From: Aliiroseovarius crassostreae
GTDB taxonomy: Bacteria > Pseudomonadota > Alphaproteobacteria > Rhodobacterales > Rhodobacteraceae
Assembly: GCF_001307765.1 (NCBI RefSeq)
Contig: NZ_LKBA01000004.1
Coordinates: 124,001 to 188,000, forward strand
Direction of reading: 5' to 3'
Length of the DNA: 64,000 nt
Both the position numbers and the translations under genes were made by a program. The notes beneath the pieces were generated by a model. It saw only the letters and a list, made by a program, of their open reading frames with translations. It was not told the DNA's origin and searched no databases. Shown here in pieces: positions 61,886-64,000 of the stretch; within the stretch, counting starts at the first letter, position 1; each line of letters opens with the position of its first letter.

Positions 61886-62533
61886 TTGTTCAAAAGAAAC
61901 CCACGCTCCTACCTGCGGATTGTGGCAGAGTTCTTTTACCCGCGCGGGGGGTGGTATCGGGCGGCACGTTATGTGATCCACCGCGTGCGTCGCCTGCCGG
62001 ATCCGGCACATCGGATATCCCGTGGGATTGCGGCGGGGGTGTTCACCTGCTTTACGCCGCTGTTCGGGTTGCATTTTGTCATCGCGGCCACGCTTGCCTG
62101 GATCATGCGCGGCAATATTCTGGCAGCGCTTCTGGCAACCTTTGTGGGCAACCCTCTGACCTTCCCGCTGATCGCAGAGCTGTCCCTCAGCCTGGGCAAC
62201 ACCATGCTGGGATCACCGCAAAGCATTCACCTGCCCGCAGTCATGTCCGCTTTCGGCGGGGCCACCAGTGATATCGGATCAAATTTCTTTGCCATCTTCA
62301 CCGGGGCCGATTGGGACTGGTCGCAGTTCAACTATTTCTATCACCGGGTGTTTCTGCCCTATTTGGTGGGGGGGATTGCGCCGGGTGTTCTGGCCGGGCT
62401 GGTGGGCTACTTCCTGTCGAACCCGCTGATCCACGCCTATCAGCGCCGCCGGATCAAGAAGCTCAGGGCAAGATATGAAAAACGGCTGGCCGAACGGATT
62501 TCCCGGGCTGGCGATAAGGGCGAAATCAGGTAA
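61886..62533 (+). CDS. DUF2062 domain membrane protein
   Basis: 215 residues: YPRGGWYRAARYVIHRVRRLPDPAHRISRGIAAGVFTCFTPLFGLHF is the DUF2062 signature, followed by two to three membrane segments and a basic C-terminus. Function unknown. TTG start at 61886 (GAAAGGGG upstream). Between rsh and pdxJ, a conserved order. Confidence 0.92.
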   Translation: MFKRNPRSYLRIVAEFFYPRGGWYRAARYVIHRVRRLPDPAHRISRGIAAGVFTCFTPLFGLHFVIAATLAWIMRGNILAALLATFVGNPLTFPLIAELSLSLGNTMLGSPQSIHLPAVMSAFGGATSDIGSNFFAIFTGADWDWSQFNYFYHRVFLPYLVGGIAPGVLAGLVGYFLSNPLIHAYQRRRIKKLRARYEKRLAERISRAGDKGEIR

Positions 62534-62566
62534 CACTTGGCGCGAATCCAGATTGAGGAGCGCGAC

Positions 62567-63319
62567 ATGTCCGACGCAAGCAGCAAACTACGCCTTGGCG
62601 TGAATATCGACCACGTAGCCACCCTGCGCAATGCGCGTGGCGGGACCTATCCCGACCCGGTGCGCGCCGCCCTTCTGGCGCAGGAGGCCGGGGCCGATGG
62701 AATCACCGCCCATCTGCGAGAAGACCGTCGCCATATTCTGGACGATGATATTGGCGCTTTGATGGATGTGCTGTCGATCCCGCTGAATTTCGAAATGGCC
62801 GCGACCGATGAAATGCAGGCAATTGCGCTGAAACACCAGCCGCACGCAGTCTGCATCGTGCCGGAAAAACGTGAAGAGCTGACCACCGAAGGCGGGCTTG
62901 AGGTTGCGGCGCAGGACAACCGCCTGGCGGAATATATCGCGCCGCTGCGCGATGCGGGGTCGCGGATCTCGCTGTTTATCGGTGCCGAAGAGGCGCAGAT
63001 CCGCGCCGCTGCCCGGATCGGGGCGCCGGTGGTCGAGCTGCATACCGGCGCCTATTGCGATTTCCACAATGAAGGCCGGTTTGAAGAACGCGACGCCGAG
63101 CTTGCCCGCCTGCGCGAGGGCGCGCAGCTTGCCCATTCCCTTGGGCTTGAGGTGCATATGGGCCATGGTCTGACCTATGAAACGGTGATGCCGATAGCCG
63201 AAATGCCCGAGGTGATGGAGCTCAATATCGGTCATTTTCTGATCGGTGAAGCGATTTTCCGCGGCCTGTCCGAGGCGATGGCCGAGATGCGCAAACTGAT
63301 GGATCGGGCGCGCGCGTGA
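62567..63319 (+). CDS. pdxJ: Pyridoxine 5'-phosphate synthase
   Basis: 250-residue TIM barrel that joins 1-deoxyxylulose 5-phosphate and 3-amino-2-oxopropyl phosphate. [70 protein letters not shown] and [13 protein letters not shown] are all present. ATG 62567 has GAGGAG upstream. Overlaps the next gene by 4 bp. Confidence 0.97.
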   Translation: MSDASSKLRLGVNIDHVATLRNARGGTYPDPVRAALLAQEAGADGITAHLREDRRHILDDDIGALMDVLSIPLNFEMAATDEMQAIALKHQPHAVCIVPEKREELTTEGGLEVAAQDNRLAEYIAPLRDAGSRISLFIGAEEAQIRAAARIGAPVVELHTGAYCDFHNEGRFEERDAELARLREGAQLAHSLGLEVHMGHGLTYETVMPIAEMPEVMELNIGHFLIGEAIFRGLSEAMAEMRKLMDRARA

Positions 63320-63939
63320 CCGGGTTTGAACTGCTCCTGATCTGGTTCGGCTGGGTCTTGGCCGGGGCGTCCCCGGGTCCAGCAACCCTTGGCATTGCGG
63401 CCACCGCTATGAACCAGGGGCGCACAAAGGCGCTTGCCTTTGCGGCCGGTATCCTGACGGGGGGCGCCTTCTGGGGGCTCGCCGCTGCCTTTGGCATGGG
63501 GGCCCTGATGCTGGCCCATGTCTGGCTTTTCTCCGTGATCAAATACGCAGGCGCAGCCTATCTGCTTTACCTTGCGCTGAAATCGCTCAGATCGGCGTTT
63601 TCGCACAAAGAGCTGATCGACGGAGCAATTGCTGGCGGGTCACATTTCTCAGCGTTCAGAAAAGGGGCGTTGGTCCATCTGACCAATCCCAAGGCGATCC
63701 TGTCCTGGGGGGCGGTGTTTTCCATCATCCTGCCGCCCTCCGCATCCTTGTCCCAGATCATCGGCATGTTCGGTTTTCTCTATAGCGGTGGCATTCTGGT
63801 CTTTATCGGCTATGCCTTGCTGTTTTCGACCCCTGCCGCCGTGCGGGTCTATCGGTCCGCTCGCCGCGGGTTTGAGCTGGCGTTTGCCGGGCTGTTTGGT
63901 GCGGCAGGGCTGAAAATCCTGACGGTGCGGCCAGAATGA
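63316..63939 (+). CDS. LysE family translocator
   Basis: 207 residues, about six hydrophobic helices: [45 protein letters not shown] and [24 protein letters not shown] are LysE/RhtB motifs. Amino-acid exporter type; substrate unknown. Coupled to pdxJ (ATGA) and to acpS (ATGA). Confidence 0.92.
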   Translation: MTGFELLLIWFGWVLAGASPGPATLGIAATAMNQGRTKALAFAAGILTGGAFWGLAAAFGMGALMLAHVWLFSVIKYAGAAYLLYLALKSLRSAFSHKELIDGAIAGGSHFSAFRKGALVHLTNPKAILSWGAVFSIILPPSASLSQIIGMFGFLYSGGILVFIGYALLFSTPAAVRVYRSARRGFELAFAGLFGAAGLKILTVRPE

Positions 63940-64000
63940 TTTTGGGAATTGGAACAGACCTTGCGAATATTGATCGCATTCAGGCCACGCTGGAGCGGTT
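63936..64000 (+). CDS. acpS: Holo-ACP synthase, 5' part (cut by window end)
   Basis: First 21 codons only: [21 protein letters not shown], matching the AcpS start (the Asp after GT binds Mg). Transfers phosphopantetheine to acyl carrier protein. ATG overlaps the LysE stop. pdxJ-acpS linkage supports the call. Confidence 0.9.
   Translation, partial: MILGIGTDLANIDRIQATLER

Noticed and set aside
1-64000. Mobile elements, prophage, CRISPR arrays, tRNA or rRNA genes
   Set aside because: No transposase, integrase, phage or Cas protein, no spaced direct-repeat array and no cloverleaf or rRNA-like stretch was seen. An automated RNA scan would be needed to exclude a tRNA fully.

Overview
The window is high-GC, gene-dense bacterial DNA. 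Its gene content fits an aerobic alphaproteobacterium of the Rhodobacterales (Roseobacter group): cob genes of the cobN/cobO type, an slt-dapA-smpB block, an rnhA-ispH-folK-rpoZ-RSH-pdxJ-acpS block, a 44-residue aa3 oxidase subunit IV, CtrA-type TTAA-N7-TTAA boxes and a dispersed repeat typical of this family. The species cannot be fixed from sequence alone. No rRNA, tRNA, CRISPR, insertion sequence or prophage was found.

Layout. 1-7.7 kb: 3' part of cobN, a frameshifted GNAT gene, a lipoprotein, a polytopic membrane protein behind a candidate persulfide-repressor operator, a GFA-family protein, cobO and a YCII-like protein. 7.8-12.4 kb: flavin reductase, VOC protein, a dehydratase broken by a frameshift, the two halves of the MnmC tRNA-modification activity as divergent genes, and an EamA transporter. 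12.5-20.1 kb: lytic transglycosylase, dapA, trmO, smpB, then the molybdenum cofactor/formate dehydrogenase group fdhD-mobA-mobB::moeA on the minus strand. 20.1-31.7 kb: azlCD, a dead LysR gene, a lipoprotein, aa3 subunit IV, a 3-hydroxyisobutyrate dehydrogenase-like protein, chrA, an acyl-CoA dehydrogenase with a metallo-hydrolase, the threonylcarbamoyl-AMP synthase, algH and a DsbD-like protein. 32-35.6 kb: TVP38 protein, flavoprotein disulfide reductase and an orphan histidine kinase.

35.6-41.9 kb (minus strand) is the most unusual part. A sulfatase is translationally coupled (TGATG) to a 1070-residue cytoplasmic reductive dehalogenase with its own FAD/NAD/[2Fe-2S] reductase domain; an ATP-grasp protein follows. 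The dehalogenase needs cobalamin. Directly divergent from it, at 42.2-49.3 kb, lies a cobalamin operon: DUF6732-like - cbiX - cobH - CPCC protein - cobL - cobI - cbiG::cobJ - cobM. I infer a catabolic unit that removes sulfate and then halide from halogenated aryl sulfates, next to the genes that make its cofactor. A foreign-looking CPCC gene sits seamlessly between cobH and cobL.

49.4-64 kb is mostly housekeeping: NUDIX, L,D-transpeptidase, MalY/PatB-like lyase, def, a deformylase paralogue that has lost catalytic residues, fmt, a small stress membrane protein, a CtrA-box-preceded envelope protein, rnhA, ispH, a NYN protein, folK, rpoZ, the (p)ppGpp synthetase/hydrolase, pdxJ, a LysE exporter and the start of acpS.
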